This document shows positions 51,863-61,340 of a stretch of DNA of 64,000 bases, one piece after another. How positions within the stretch are numbered: the first letter of the stretch is position 1; every line of letters begins with the position of its first letter. Position numbers and translations under genes: made by a program. The notes beneath the pieces are model-generated. The model did not search any database and had not been told where the DNA came from. It saw only the letters and a list, made by a program, of their open reading frames with translations. Source of the stretch: Ruminococcus sp. NK3A76 (lineage in GTDB: Bacteria > Bacillota > Clostridia > Oscillospirales > Ruminococcaceae); the NCBI RefSeq assembly GCF_000686125.1, contig NZ_JMMA01000002.1, positions 2,852,001 to 2,916,000 of the forward strand. Reading direction: 5' to 3'.

Positions 51863-54004
51863 ATGGAAGATAATTCACAGGTAACGAACATCATACCCGA
51901 TGCCCCCGCTGACACGGCCGAGGCTAAGGAAAATGATAGCACGGCCGCAAATGAAGCTGTCACACCGGAGAATAAAAAACGGGCTGACAGGTTCAGCCTT
52001 ATGTCGCCGTGGCTTTTCTATCTGCTGGCGGTATTTGCCTTCATATTCCTGCTCGGAGCGAGCGGATTTGCAGATTACGCAAACGAAAACAGCGGCCAGC
52101 TCGGCTTTGTGGCAGCTATCTGCTGCACAGCAGGCATCGCAGCTCTCGCCGGAATGGCGGTATTATGCATCAAAAAAGGCAAGCCGGGCATCAACAGATA
52201 TGCTCTTGCAGGGCTGCTGGCGATGAACTTCTACTTCGTCAACGAGTTCTGTCTGTACATAATACCTACCGACCTTGCAAACGAGGGCGAGCATCTGAGG
52301 CGGTTTATAAAGCCATATCTGCCCAATATCCTGGTCGGGATACTTATGTACTTCATATTTTTCTTTGTATCGGTCGCTTTTATAAAGAACAAGATAGTCA
52401 CAAGGATACTGCTGACACTTTTCTCGGCGTTCTTTGCGTTCTATGCGATTATACAGTATTACATCATACAGTTCCGTGGCGGCCCGATACGCTTCTCAGA
52501 CCTTGCAAACATTTCAAGTGCCGGCGAGATAAGCGACGAATACAAGTTCAGGATATCATTTATCGTGGCCTTTGCAGGGCTTGACACGCTGCTGATGATA
52601 GCTGCGATATGGCTGCTTGATCTGAGCGAGATGAAAAGCCCCCTCAAAGCACGCTCGGCAGGTCTCGGCACGCTCGCTGCTATGTGCGTGGGCTTCTACT
52701 TCGCAGCAGAGGGCGTATACAGCTACGACATAAACAACAGGATAATGCTCCTCAACTTCTCTATGGGCGAGGACATCGACACATATCAGGACACCGGCGG
52801 GCTTTTATGCTTCTACTACGACGGCATAAAGAACCGTGTCATAGTGCCTGACGGCTACAGCGCAGACGAGGCAAAGAGCAGGCTCGGGGAATACCACACA
52901 TCTGAAAAGACCTCTGACCGCAAGCCTACTATCATAGCAATACTCAACGAGTCGTTCTCAGACTTTGAGCATTTAGGCGACATTGACGTTAGCATGGACT
53001 ATATGCCCAACTACCATGCGCTCAAGGAAAACTGCCTTAAGGGCTATGTGACGGTATCTCCCTACGGCGGATACTCCTGCAACTCGGAATTTGAGTTTTT
53101 GACAGGCAACTCGATGTACTTCCTGCCTTCGGGAAGTGCTGCATACACCCAATTTATGGACAACGACCAGCAGAGCATAGTGAGCCACCTTGACTCGCTT
53201 GGCTACGAGACTATAGCCTTCACCTGCTGCCGCAGAGGTCTTTGGAAGATAGAGAACGCCTACGAGCGTTTAGGCTTTGACACCTGCTTCTTCAAAGACA
53301 ACATAAACATGAAGAACATAGAGTACGTTGACGGCAACATCGCTGACATCAGCCTTTATGAAAGGCTCTTTGAGGAGTATGACAAGAGAAAGGACGGCGA
53401 CAGCCAGTTCTACTGGATAACCACCATGCAGAACCATGCCCCCTACACAGAACACCTGACCGAACCTGTCACCCTCAACTCGCCCAAGAGCGACCAGGCA
53501 GAGAGCTACTTAAACTCTATCTACGAATCTGACAGGGCTATAGGCGAGCTGATAAAGCACTTTGAGAACGTTGACGAGGACGTTGTCATCGTAATGTTCG
53601 GCGACCACTATCCGCACATCGCAGGCTACTACGACGAGATGCTCGGCCAGAACATCAACGACCTGCCGATAGAGGACTTCTGCCGCTCGCACCAGACACC
53701 TTACTTCATCTGGTCAAACTTCGACTCGGAGAGCCGTGAGGACAGCGAGATAAGCCTCAACTACTTAAGCCTTGAGCTTATGGACATATGCGGCCTGCCC
53801 AAGAGCGGCTACATGAACTTCCTTGAGGAGCAGAGGCAGAACCTGCCGATAATCACATCCTTCGGTTACGTTGACGGCGACGGCAAGTGGCACAAAAAGA
53901 GCGATTCGGCTGACGACGACACCGAGGAAATGAAGAAGTACCGCTACTTACAGTATTACAGGATATTTGATGAGAAGAACAACAAGGTACAGCAGGCTTC
54001 ATAA
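51863..54004 (+). CDS. LTA synthase/phosphoglycerol transferase-like sulfatase-fold protein
   Basis: 713 residues. A polar N-terminal ~45 residues, five membrane helices (~48-300), then the extracellular sulfatase domain: LNESFSDFE (metal Glu ~363), GGYSCNSEFEFLTGNS (nucleophile position ~405), WKIENAYERLGF, GDHYPH. LtaS proteins transfer glycerol phosphate from phosphatidylglycerol to a polymer or glycolipid on the outer membrane face. The nucleophile is normally Thr, here apparently Ser. Start behind AAAAAGGAGGATATAA. Monocistronic. Confidence 0.88.
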   Translation: MEDNSQVTNIIPDAPADTAEAKENDSTAANEAVTPENKKRADRFSLMSPWLFYLLAVFAFIFLLGASGFADYANENSGQLGFVAAICCTAGIAALAGMAVLCIKKGKPGINRYALAGLLAMNFYFVNEFCLYIIPTDLANEGEHLRRFIKPYLPNILVGILMYFIFFFVSVAFIKNKIVTRILLTLFSAFFAFYAIIQYYIIQFRGGPIRFSDLANISSAGEISDEYKFRISFIVAFAGLDTLLMIAAIWLLDLSEMKSPLKARSAGLGTLAAMCVGFYFAAEGVYSYDINNRIMLLNFSMGEDIDTYQDTGGLLCFYYDGIKNRVIVPDGYSADEAKSRLGEYHTSEKTSDRKPTIIAILNESFSDFEHLGDIDVSMDYMPNYHALKENCLKGYVTVSPYGGYSCNSEFEFLTGNSMYFLPSGSAAYTQFMDNDQQSIVSHLDSLGYETIAFTCCRRGLWKIENAYERLGFDTCFFKDNINMKNIEYVDGNIADISLYERLFEEYDKRKDGDSQFYWITTMQNHAPYTEHLTEPVTLNSPKSDQAESYLNSIYESDRAIGELIKHFENVDEDVVIVMFGDHYPHIAGYYDEMLGQNINDLPIEDFCRSHQTPYFIWSNFDSESREDSEISLNYLSLELMDICGLPKSGYMNFLEEQRQNLPIITSFGYVDGDGKWHKKSDSADDDTEEMKKYRYLQYYRIFDEKNNKVQQAS

Positions 54005-54025
54005 CAATTAAATACCGAACGTTTT

Positions 54026-54055
54026 GCCCCGGAGCATTTAAAAGTGCTCCGGGGC
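54026..54055 (+). terminator. Terminator after the LTA synthase-like gene
   Basis: GCCCCGGAGCA TTTAAAAG TGCTCCGGGGC, then GCTTTG. Stable hairpin, short T-run. Confidence 0.65.
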
Positions 54056-54059
54056 GCTT

Positions 54060-54180
54060 TGTCAGTTAACAGTTATCAGTTAACAGTTAATAGTTATGGT
54101 GCGCCTGCGGCGCAATATGCCCATTCGGGCGTGTTACCGAAGGGTCGCCCCGTGCCTGCGCAGCTGGCATCACCCTTTCG
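54060..54180. repeat. Heptamer mosaic block (short)
   Basis: CAGTTAA/CAGTTAT heptamers, GTGCGCCTGCGGCGC, CCCATTCGGGC, CGAAGGGTCGCCCC. Further on, TACCTCTG...CAGAGGTA (54194-54222) forms another hairpin. Confidence 0.6.
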
Positions 54181-54273
54181 CAGCAGCGGCAATACCTCTG
54201 TAACCCCCGATTTGCAGAGGTAAAACAGGGCTTTTTTGCGCCTGTATCTATGAACTTTTTGTTAAACTTTCAA

Positions 54274-54308
54274 AGTATACGTTTACATCATTTTTTTAAA
54301 CGTTTTCA
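54274..54308. promoter_or_regulatory. Two LacI/cre-like operator sites before GH130
   Basis: AGTATACGTTTACA (54274-54287) and TTAAACGTTTTCA (54296-54308) each match the palindromic core (central CG flanked by AA/TT) of LacI-family or CcpA cre sites. They lie just upstream of the -35. Confidence 0.5.
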
Positions 54309-54323
54309 CCTGTCAGGGGGGGC

Positions 54324-54352
54324 TTGATTATTTTTTCAAAATATGCTTTAAT
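54324..54352 (+). promoter_or_regulatory. Promoter of the GH130 gene
   Basis: TTGATT (54324-54329), 17 bases, TTTAAT (54347-54352). Confidence 0.65.
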
Positions 54353-54426
54353 AGTTTATGGAGATATTCCAAGGGAAAGATCTTACAAAAATTAAGTGAT
54401 AAAAATTTATGAAAGGCGGAGTTAAA

Positions 54427-55425
54427 ATGAGCGTAAAGATCATTAACGGCGAGTCGATACCGAACATCCCGTGGCAGGACAAGCCCGAGGGCTGCAACGA
54501 TGTAGTATGGAGATATGATGCAAACCCGATAATCAAGAGAGATCATCTTAAGATGTCAAACTCTATCTTCAACAGCGCTGTTGTTACATTCAACGGCAAG
54601 TTCGCAGGCGTGTTCAGAGTTGATGACAAGCAGAGAAACATGGAGCTGCACGTTGGCTTCTCGGACGATGCTATACACTGGAACATCAGCGAGGAAAGAA
54701 TAGTTTTCGAGCAGGCTGACAAGTCTACCGAGGACGTTAACTCCTGGGGCTACGGCTATGACCCGAGAGTTTGCTTTATAGAGGACAGATACTGGGTAAC
54801 CTGGTGCAACGCTTACGGCTGGAAGCCTACTATCGGCGTTGGCTACACATATGACTTCAAGACATTCTATCAGTGCGAGAACGCATTCCTCCCCTTCAAC
54901 AGAAACGGTGTTCTCTTCCCGAGAAAGATAAACGGCAAGTACGTTATGTTCTCCCGTCCTTCTGACTCAGGCCACACACCTTTCGGTGATATGTACATCT
55001 CGCAGTCGCCCGATATGAAGTACTGGGGCGAGCACAGGCACGTTATGGGGCCCCTCAAGGGCTGGGAGTCCAAGAAGATAGGCGCAGGCCCGATCCCGAT
55101 CGAGACTGACGAGGGCTGGCTCTGCTTCTACCACGGCGTACTCGAGAGCTGCAACGGCTTTGTATACAGCTTCTCAGCTTGCATACTCGACAAGGACGAG
55201 CCCTGGAAGGTAAAGTACCGCTGCGCTGAGTACCTCATCAATCCCCGTGAGATGTACGAGACAGTAGGCGATGTTCAGAACGTAACATTCCCCTGCGCTA
55301 CTCTCTGCGATGCTGACACAGGCAGGATAGCTATCTACTACGGCTGTGCTGACACCTGCGTAAGCCTTGCATTCACAACTGTTGACGAGGTAGTTGCATA
55401 CGTAAAGAGCCATTCAAGCGTTTGA
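54427..55425 (+). CDS. GH130 beta-1,4-mannooligosaccharide phosphorylase
   Basis: 332 residues from the ATG at 54427 (AAAGGCGGAGTTAAA). Five-bladed beta-propeller typical of GH130: [26 protein letters not shown], catalytic Asp in YGYDPRVCF (~112), [12 protein letters not shown] and [20 protein letters not shown]. Length and start match the R. albus RaMP2 type that phosphorolyses beta-1,4-mannooligosaccharides to mannose 1-phosphate; RaMP1-type enzymes are longer. It works in the cytoplasm on imported mannan fragments. Codon use is as strict as in hydCBA, suggesting strong expression. Confidence 0.9.
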   Translation: MSVKIINGESIPNIPWQDKPEGCNDVVWRYDANPIIKRDHLKMSNSIFNSAVVTFNGKFAGVFRVDDKQRNMELHVGFSDDAIHWNISEERIVFEQADKSTEDVNSWGYGYDPRVCFIEDRYWVTWCNAYGWKPTIGVGYTYDFKTFYQCENAFLPFNRNGVLFPRKINGKYVMFSRPSDSGHTPFGDMYISQSPDMKYWGEHRHVMGPLKGWESKKIGAGPIPIETDEGWLCFYHGVLESCNGFVYSFSACILDKDEPWKVKYRCAEYLINPREMYETVGDVQNVTFPCATLCDADTGRIAIYYGCADTCVSLAFTTVDEVVAYVKSHSSV

Positions 55426-55459
55426 TATTGCAGATGACGCCTAAATAATTATACACAAG

Positions 55460-55488
55460 CCCCCGGACTGTAATAAACAGTCCGGGGG
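55460..55488 (+). terminator. Terminator of the GH130 gene
   Basis: CCCCCGGACTG TAATAAA CAGTCCGGGGG then TCTTGC. 55489-55632 is AT-rich with a -10-like TATAAT near 55580 and AACGT...ACGTT inverted repeat, probable control region of the exporter. Confidence 0.75.
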
Positions 55489-55632
55489 TCTTGCGTTATA
55501 GGATATGTAAAGAGTGTAAATAATAGAATATGTAAAGAATGTGATAGTATAGACTATGTTTTTATCTTATGATGTATGATATAATACATAAACGTAATGA
55601 CACGTTATTAGAAAATAAGTTAAGGTGATGCT

Positions 55633-57399
55633 ATGTTCCAGTTCAAATGGCTATGGGAAAATATGAAGGGCAGCAGGAGAGGCTATATTATCGCACTTTG
55701 CCTCTCGATACTTTGCAATGCGCTTTATATCACCTCGCCGTATTTTCAGTCAAAGCTGATAGATACATTTATTTCAAACGACAATGCGATAGAAAACCTC
55801 AAAAACGACCGCTCGTATCTTTACTGGCTGCTTGCCGGCATGATAGGGCTCACGTTTATAAGGACTGTGTTTCAGTATGCGTGCAATATGTATTACGAAA
55901 CAGCCTCGCAGGGCATGATATACAATATCCGCACAAAGCTTTTCCGCAGGATAGAAAACCAGGACATCGCCTTTTACGACCGCTTCCGCACAGGCGACCT
56001 TATGACAAGGCTCACAGGCGACCTTGACATGGTAAGGCACATGGTGTCGTGGGTCATCAAGGGCGCTGTCGAGAGCATTGCACTGTTTACTGCATCTATG
56101 GTGTATTTCTTCACTATCGACTATGCGACGGCGCTGTGCATACTGGCTATGACGCCGCTGATACTCATTATCAGGCGAAAGCTCTCGGCCTTCGCTGGGC
56201 CTGCTTACAGAGAGGTAAGAGAAAAGTCCTCTCAATTAAACACCGCAGCTCAGGAGAACATCTCTGGCAACCGTGTTGTAAAGGCCTTTGCAAGAGAGGA
56301 GTTTGAGAAGGAGAAATTCCGCAAGCGTGACGAGGAATACCGCAAGGCCAACATAAAGGCTGCAAAGGTATGGCTCAAATACCAGCCGTTTATCGACGTG
56401 CTTGCAGGGTCTCTGAGTGTCGTGCTGCTGCTCGCAGGCGGTTACTTTATGATACAGCGCCACCTGACAATGGGGCAGTATGTGGCTATATCAGGTCTTT
56501 TATGGGCGGTAAGCAACCCCTTAAGGAACTTAGGCGCTTACATAAACGACTTCCACCGCTTTGTGGCATCGGCAGGCAAGATAATCGAGATATACTACTT
56601 CGCACCGATGATAGTTGACCGTGAGGACGCAGACACGCCCACCGAGCGTCTTAAGGGCGACATAGAATTCAAAAACGTAAACTTCTCGATAGAGGGCAAG
56701 AGGATACTAAAAGACATAAGCTTCACCATAAAGGCCGGCGAGACTGTCGCTGTAATGGGGCCTACCGGCTGCGGCAAGACCTCGATGATAAACCTGATAC
56801 CGAGATTTTACGACACAGACAGCGGAGAGGTGCTCGTTGACGGCAGGAACGTAAAGCTGCACCGTCTGCACTCGCTCCGCAAGAACATAAGCATAGCAAC
56901 GCAGGACGTACTGCTCTATTCCGACACGATAGATTCAAACATAGCCTTCGGCGACAGCTCGCTTGACGAGGAGTATGTAAGAAAATGCGCAGAGCTTTCC
57001 TGTGCGAGCGAATTCATAGAAAGGCTGCCGGAGAGCTATGACACGATAGTCGGCGAAAGAGGCGTTGGTCTTTCGGGCGGCCAGAAGCAGAGGATATCGC
57101 TTGCCCGTGCGCTTGCTGTAAGGCCTTCGGTGCTCATTCTTGACGACACGACCTCGGCCGTTGACATGGAGACAGAGGCAGCGATACAGAAAGCGCTTGC
57201 CGAGGAGCTTGACTTTGAATGCACGAAGATGATAATAGCACAGCGCATATCATCAGCCAGAAATGCCGACAAGATAATCATTCTTGACAATGGCAGGATA
57301 GCCGACATAGGCACGCACGACGAGCTGATAAAGCGTGAGGGCTATTACAAGCAGATATATGATCTCCAGTGCGGCGAGCAGGAAGGGGCGGTGGTCTGA
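55633..57399 (+). CDS. Heterodimeric ABC exporter, subunit with degenerate ATPase site
   Basis: 588 residues. Six membrane helices (to ~320) and a C-terminal ATPase: GPTGCGKTS, LSGGQKQRISLARA. The Walker B reads VLILDDTTSAVD, with Asp where the catalytic Glu of LDEATS is normal. In BmrC/BmrD and TM287/288 one partner has exactly this change and a weak ATP site. The next gene begins on the base after its stop. Exports drugs or lipids. Confidence 0.93.
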   Translation: MFQFKWLWENMKGSRRGYIIALCLSILCNALYITSPYFQSKLIDTFISNDNAIENLKNDRSYLYWLLAGMIGLTFIRTVFQYACNMYYETASQGMIYNIRTKLFRRIENQDIAFYDRFRTGDLMTRLTGDLDMVRHMVSWVIKGAVESIALFTASMVYFFTIDYATALCILAMTPLILIIRRKLSAFAGPAYREVREKSSQLNTAAQENISGNRVVKAFAREEFEKEKFRKRDEEYRKANIKAAKVWLKYQPFIDVLAGSLSVVLLLAGGYFMIQRHLTMGQYVAISGLLWAVSNPLRNLGAYINDFHRFVASAGKIIEIYYFAPMIVDREDADTPTERLKGDIEFKNVNFSIEGKRILKDISFTIKAGETVAVMGPTGCGKTSMINLIPRFYDTDSGEVLVDGRNVKLHRLHSLRKNISIATQDVLLYSDTIDSNIAFGDSSLDEEYVRKCAELSCASEFIERLPESYDTIVGERGVGLSGGQKQRISLARALAVRPSVLILDDTTSAVDMETEAAIQKALAEELDFECTKMIIAQRISSARNADKIIILDNGRIADIGTHDELIKREGYYKQIYDLQCGEQEGAVV

Positions 57400-59166
57400 A
57401 TGGCAAGGAACAGATACGACATTGACGAACAGCTTGAAGCCCCCTTTGACTTCACCCACTTAAAGCGCTCATACAGATACATCAGAAAATACAAGGGCAA
57501 GATGATACTTGCGCTCGTGCTGAGCATATTTGCGGCGATAACGGGGCTTATAGCACCGCTCATCACAAAGCACGCACTTGATGTGACGATACCTGAGAAA
57601 AACGTCGGCGAGCTGGTTTTACTGGCACTGCTCGTGCTTATATTCAACATAGTAAGTGTCGCCCTCGGCAACATACGCTCACGCATCATGACAGTTGTCG
57701 GGCAGAACATTATCTTTGATATAAGAGAGGATCTGTTTGCGCACCTACAGGAGCTCCCCTTTACCTACTACGACGACAGGCCGCACGGCAAGATACTCAT
57801 AAGAGTAATAAACTATGTAAACTCGGTATCCGATATGCTGTCAAACGGCATCATCAACTTCATCATGGAAATACTCAACATGGTATTCATACTCGTTTTC
57901 ATGCTGATAGTCGATGTAAGGCTGACACTTGTTGCGCTGTCGGGTCTGCCGCTGTTCATGCTGGTTATGTTTGCGATAAAGAAGCATCAGCGCCGTGCAT
58001 GGCAGGACGTTTCAAACAAGAGCTCGAACATGAACGCATACCTGCAGGAGAACATCACCGGCGCACGCATCACGCAGGTGTTCACCCGTGAGGAGGAGAA
58101 TGCGCAGATATACGACAATCTCAACAAGAAATACCGCAAGAGCTGGATGAGGGCGGTAAAGTTCTCAAACCTTGTATGGCCGGCGACCGACAACATATCG
58201 ACGCTGGTAAGGGCTGCGATGTTTGTAGTCGGGCTTCTCGTACTTGACCCGGCGACGGTGTCTCTCGGCACGCTTTCGGCGATGACGGGCTATGCTTCAC
58301 GCTTCTGGCAGCCGATAATGAGCATATCTAACATCATAAACACATTTATAAACAACATAGCATACCTCGAAAGGATATTTGAAACGCTCGACGAGCCTGT
58401 GACCATAACCGACAAGGAGGGTGCAACAGACATCGGCGTTATCGAGGGCAATGTGAGCTTTGACAGTGTCACCTTCGGCTACGAGGAGGGCATAGATGTG
58501 CTCAAGGACATATCGTTTGACGTTAAGGCCGGGCAGAGCGTGGCTCTTGTAGGGCCGACAGGTGCAGGCAAGTCAACTATCGTCTCGCTGATATCACGCT
58601 TTTACGACATCGACAAGGGCAGGATAACCATTGACGGCACAGACATAAGCGAGGTAACGCTAAAGAGCCTGCGCTCGCAGATGGGCATAATGCTTCAGGA
58701 CAGCTTTATATTCTCAGACAGCATACTTGAAAACATACGCTACGGCAGGCTCGATGCTACCGACAGGGAGATAAAGGAGGCCGCAAAGGCCGTCTGCGCC
58801 GACAGCTTCATAAGGACGATGTCTGACGGCTACGAAACGCAGGTAAACGAGCGTGGCTCGAAGCTCTCGGGCGGCGAGAAGCAGCTGATATCCTTTGCGA
58901 GAACGCTGCTTTCTGACCCGAAGATACTCGTACTTGACGAGGCGACCTCATCAATAGATGCGAAGACAGAGGTACTTGTACAAAAAGGCCTTGCAGAGCT
59001 TCTTAAGGGCAGGACTTCGTTTATCATAGCGCACAGGCTGTCAACGATAAGAAACTGCGATATGATAATGTTCATAGACGCTCAGGGCATTGTCGAGCAG
59101 GGCTCACACGATGAGCTCATGGCAAGAAAGGGCGCATACTACGAATTATACACGGCACAGACCTGA
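57400..59166 (+). CDS. Heterodimeric ABC exporter, subunit with canonical ATPase site
   Basis: 588 residues, the same length as its partner. Six helices, then GPTGAGKST, LSGGEKQLISFART and VLDEATSSID with the catalytic Glu. Long N-terminal cytoplasmic extension before helix 1 (~30 residues), as usual for the BmrD/TM288-type subunit. Translated directly after the first subunit. Confidence 0.94.
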   Translation: MARNRYDIDEQLEAPFDFTHLKRSYRYIRKYKGKMILALVLSIFAAITGLIAPLITKHALDVTIPEKNVGELVLLALLVLIFNIVSVALGNIRSRIMTVVGQNIIFDIREDLFAHLQELPFTYYDDRPHGKILIRVINYVNSVSDMLSNGIINFIMEILNMVFILVFMLIVDVRLTLVALSGLPLFMLVMFAIKKHQRRAWQDVSNKSSNMNAYLQENITGARITQVFTREEENAQIYDNLNKKYRKSWMRAVKFSNLVWPATDNISTLVRAAMFVVGLLVLDPATVSLGTLSAMTGYASRFWQPIMSISNIINTFINNIAYLERIFETLDEPVTITDKEGATDIGVIEGNVSFDSVTFGYEEGIDVLKDISFDVKAGQSVALVGPTGAGKSTIVSLISRFYDIDKGRITIDGTDISEVTLKSLRSQMGIMLQDSFIFSDSILENIRYGRLDATDREIKEAAKAVCADSFIRTMSDGYETQVNERGSKLSGGEKQLISFARTLLSDPKILVLDEATSSIDAKTEVLVQKGLAELLKGRTSFIIAHRLSTIRNCDMIMFIDAQGIVEQGSHDELMARKGAYYELYTAQT

Positions 59167-59175
59167 TGCCCTTAC

Positions 59176-59270
59176 GGGCAGTTAACAGGTAACAGGTAAC
59201 AGGTAACAGTTAAGGTGTCCTGCTTACGCAGGACAGATGTCCATTCGGGCTTATACCCGGAAAATGCCTG
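59176..59270. repeat. Heptamer mosaic block (short)
   Basis: GTTAACA and GTAACAG units (59180-59212), GTGTCCTGCTTACGCAGGAC and a CCATTCGGGC segment. Confidence 0.6.
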
Positions 59271-59284
59271 CCAAAAAAACAATC

Positions 59285-59385
59285 AAAAAAGGTATCGGTT
59301 TACAGACGATGATCTAAATATCATCGTAAGAGCCGATACCTTTATTTTTCACTATTCTTTATTATTTATTATTTTTTATTTTAGC
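59285..59385. repeat. Cruciform palindrome R5
   Basis: AGGTATCGGTTTACAGACGATGAT...ATCATCG...CCGATACCT (59290-59341), then AT-rich heptamer-like units (TATTCTT, TATTATT). Between convergent genes; the T-run could serve the exporter operon. Confidence 0.65.
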
Positions 59386-59408
59386 AGCGGCGATAGCCGA
59401 TGCGCTCT

Positions 59409-60335
59409 TTATGCGTAGCATCTTGCGATTATATATGCTGTATATGCGCAGTAGCAGGATACCATTATGATGCCCTCGATGCGTGAGGTGCTCTTGCCGG
59501 TCTTGGCAAAGCAGAAGGTCATTACCGAAACGGCTATGAGTATAGCTGCATCTATCAGAAGATCCTTATCGACTGCTATAGGCGAGAGGGTCGATGCGAT
59601 ACCGAGGATAAAGAGGATATTGAATATCGACGAGCCGACTGCGTTGCCTATCGCAATGCCGGAGTTGCCCTTCTTTGCAGCGACTATACTTGTCACAAGC
59701 TCAGGCAGCGAGGTGCCGATAGCAACTATCGTAAGGCCTACGAGCGTCTTGCTCATGCCGAAGTTCTCGGCTATCTTTGATGCGTTGTCTACTACCATAT
59801 CGCCGCCGAACATTATCGCAGCAGCTCCGCCTATGATATATATGATACTCAGCCATATGGGGATTATCTTAAGCTCCTCATCATCCTGCCCTGACTTAAG
59901 AGCCGAGCGGACGAGCACGATTATATAGGCAACTATGCCTGCAAGAAGTATGATACCCTCATATCTTGCGACCTTGAGTCCTATCATTGCAACAAACATC
60001 AGTATTGAGCAGGCGATGTTCCAGAACATATCACGCCCGAGTATTTCCTTTGGCGAGGGCACGGGCTTGATTATTGCACATATGCCTATTACCATGAGCA
60101 GGTTGAAGATATTCGAGCCGATGACGTTACCGAGCGAGATATCTGCATTGCCCGAGAGGCCTGCCGATATGCTGACCGCTGCCTCGGGGCAGCTGGTGCC
60201 GATAGAAACGATAGTCAGACCCACTATAACAGAGGGGACTTTGAGGATACCTGCAACTGAGGAAGCGCCGTCTACAAAGAAATCAGCGCCCTTGATAAGC
60301 AGGACAAAGCCGACTATCAGCAGAAGATACATCAT
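59409..60335 (-). CDS. CaCA-family cation exchanger (YrbG type)
   Basis: 308 residues from the ATG at 60335. Two inverted halves of five helices, each with the cation-binding signature: GLTIVSIGTSCPEAAVSISAG with GNVIGSNIFNLLMV, and GLTIVAIGTSLPELVTSIVAA with GNAVGSSIFNILF. These are the alpha repeats of Ca/Na or K exchangers. Usually calcium-linked, but the leader has the features of a Mn-sensing riboswitch, so Mn export is a serious possibility. Confidence 0.9.
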   Translation of the reverse strand: MMYLLLIVGFVLLIKGADFFVDGASSVAGILKVPSVIVGLTIVSIGTSCPEAAVSISAGLSGNADISLGNVIGSNIFNLLMVIGICAIIKPVPSPKEILGRDMFWNIACSILMFVAMIGLKVARYEGIILLAGIVAYIIVLVRSALKSGQDDEELKIIPIWLSIIYIIGGAAAIMFGGDMVVDNASKIAENFGMSKTLVGLTIVAIGTSLPELVTSIVAAKKGNSGIAIGNAVGSSIFNILFILGIASTLSPIAVDKDLLIDAAILIAVSVMTFCFAKTGKSTSRIEGIIMVSCYCAYTAYIIARCYA

Positions 60336-60399
60336 ATATTTATCAGATCCTTTCTTTTGCAGCAGGACATAAAAATCAAGACTCCTACTGCACAACAAA

Positions 60400-60510
60400 A
60401 ATGCGGTAAAAGTCTCGTCATAATGAAAACACCCCCTGCCGCCCGGCTCGTAAAGAGCGTGCTGACGAACGACAGGACGAAAGGAAAGACCTTTCGCTGA
60501 CTACTCCCAA
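60400..60510 (-). ncRNA. Probable yybP-ykoY (Mn) riboswitch
   Basis: In the minus-strand leader of the exchanger. It opens with GGGAGTAG (60501-60508), continues through hairpins (GCGAAAGG...CCTTTCG), and closes with CGAGACTTTTACCGC (60403-60417); GGGAGUAG and (C/G)GAGACxUUUxCC are the conserved ends of the yybP-ykoY class. Downstream a stem (GCAGTAGGA/TCCTGCTGC) ends just before the ribosome site, a possible expression platform. No covariance model was run. Confidence 0.7.
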
Positions 60511-60521
60511 TTATCAAGGAA

Positions 60522-60550
60522 ATTATAACACATTGTCAGTCAATTGTCAA
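60522..60550 (-). promoter_or_regulatory. Promoter of the riboswitch-exchanger transcript
   Basis: Minus strand TTGACA (60545-60550), 17 bases, TATAAT (60522-60527). Confidence 0.85.
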
Positions 60551-60633
60551 GGATTTTTTATGTCCGTGGAGATGTATGCTTAGTCTTTGCAAAATACTGT
60601 ATAATTCTGTTAATATTTGTTACAATTTTGACA

Positions 60634-60662
60634 TTGCATTATCAGGAAAATGGTGCTATAAT
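60634..60662 (+). promoter_or_regulatory. Promoter of the lipoprotein genes
   Basis: TTGCAT (60634-60639), 17 bases, TATAAT (60657-60662). Confidence 0.65.
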
Positions 60663-60704
60663 AAATCGTATATAAATAAAACATCAAACCAAAAGGAGAC
60701 AACT

Positions 60705-61304
60705 ATGATTACTCACATTTTAAAGGCTGTATGCGTGCTTTGCACGGCGGCGTGTGCGGCGGCGGCTTTTGCTTCGTGCGGTGACAGCTCATCATCAGGT
60801 TCTTCGGGATCATCGGGCTCATCATCGGGCTCGTCTCATATAAGCCATGAGTCAGGCAGCACGTCTGACGGGCAGCAGGAGGAGCTCACGGCAAAGGAGT
60901 ACATCGACAAGGTGCTCGAAAACTTCCCGGATCACTTATTTGACACGACAACTGCCAAGGGCGACACGGCGGCAGACGGGTTCGATGCCTACTGCAAGAA
61001 GCTGTATCTCGGCACGATGCCTGACGATCTTTCAGACGGTGCGATAAGCTACGCTACGCAGGGCGGCAATGCTGACGAGGTGTCGGTCTTAAAGGCAGCC
61101 GACCCCGACAAGCAGTCAGAGCTCACAGACATACTGAAACAGCGGCTCGATATGCGCCACCACGACTTTGAAGGCTACAAGCCCGAGGAGCTGCCGAAGA
61201 TAGAAAAAGCAAAGATATTCGAGGCAGGCGGCTACAGCATTCTCGTTATAGCAGACAATGCCGAAGACATTGAAAAGGCCTTTGAGGAGACCGCAGGCAA
61301 CTGA
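60705..61304 (+). CDS. DUF4358-like lipoprotein
   Basis: 199 residues from the ATG at 60705 (CAAAAGGAGACAACT). Lipoprotein signal with Cys near residue 24 (AAFASCG), followed by a Ser/Gly linker, so it is held on the outer face of the membrane. The C-terminal ~120 residues (LTAKEYIDKVLENF, VLKAADPDKQSELTDILKQRL, KIFEAGGYSILVIADNAEDIEKAFEE) fit DUF4358, a common clostridial exported domain of unknown function. Precedes the transglutaminase-like lipoprotein by 36 bases. Confidence 0.8.
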   Translation: MITHILKAVCVLCTAACAAAAFASCGDSSSSGSSGSSGSSSGSSHISHESGSTSDGQQEELTAKEYIDKVLENFPDHLFDTTTAKGDTAADGFDAYCKKLYLGTMPDDLSDGAISYATQGGNADEVSVLKAADPDKQSELTDILKQRLDMRHHDFEGYKPEELPKIEKAKIFEAGGYSILVIADNAEDIEKAFEETAGN

Positions 61305-61340
61305 CGGATCATAGGAGAAATGACAAAGGAGATATGACAA

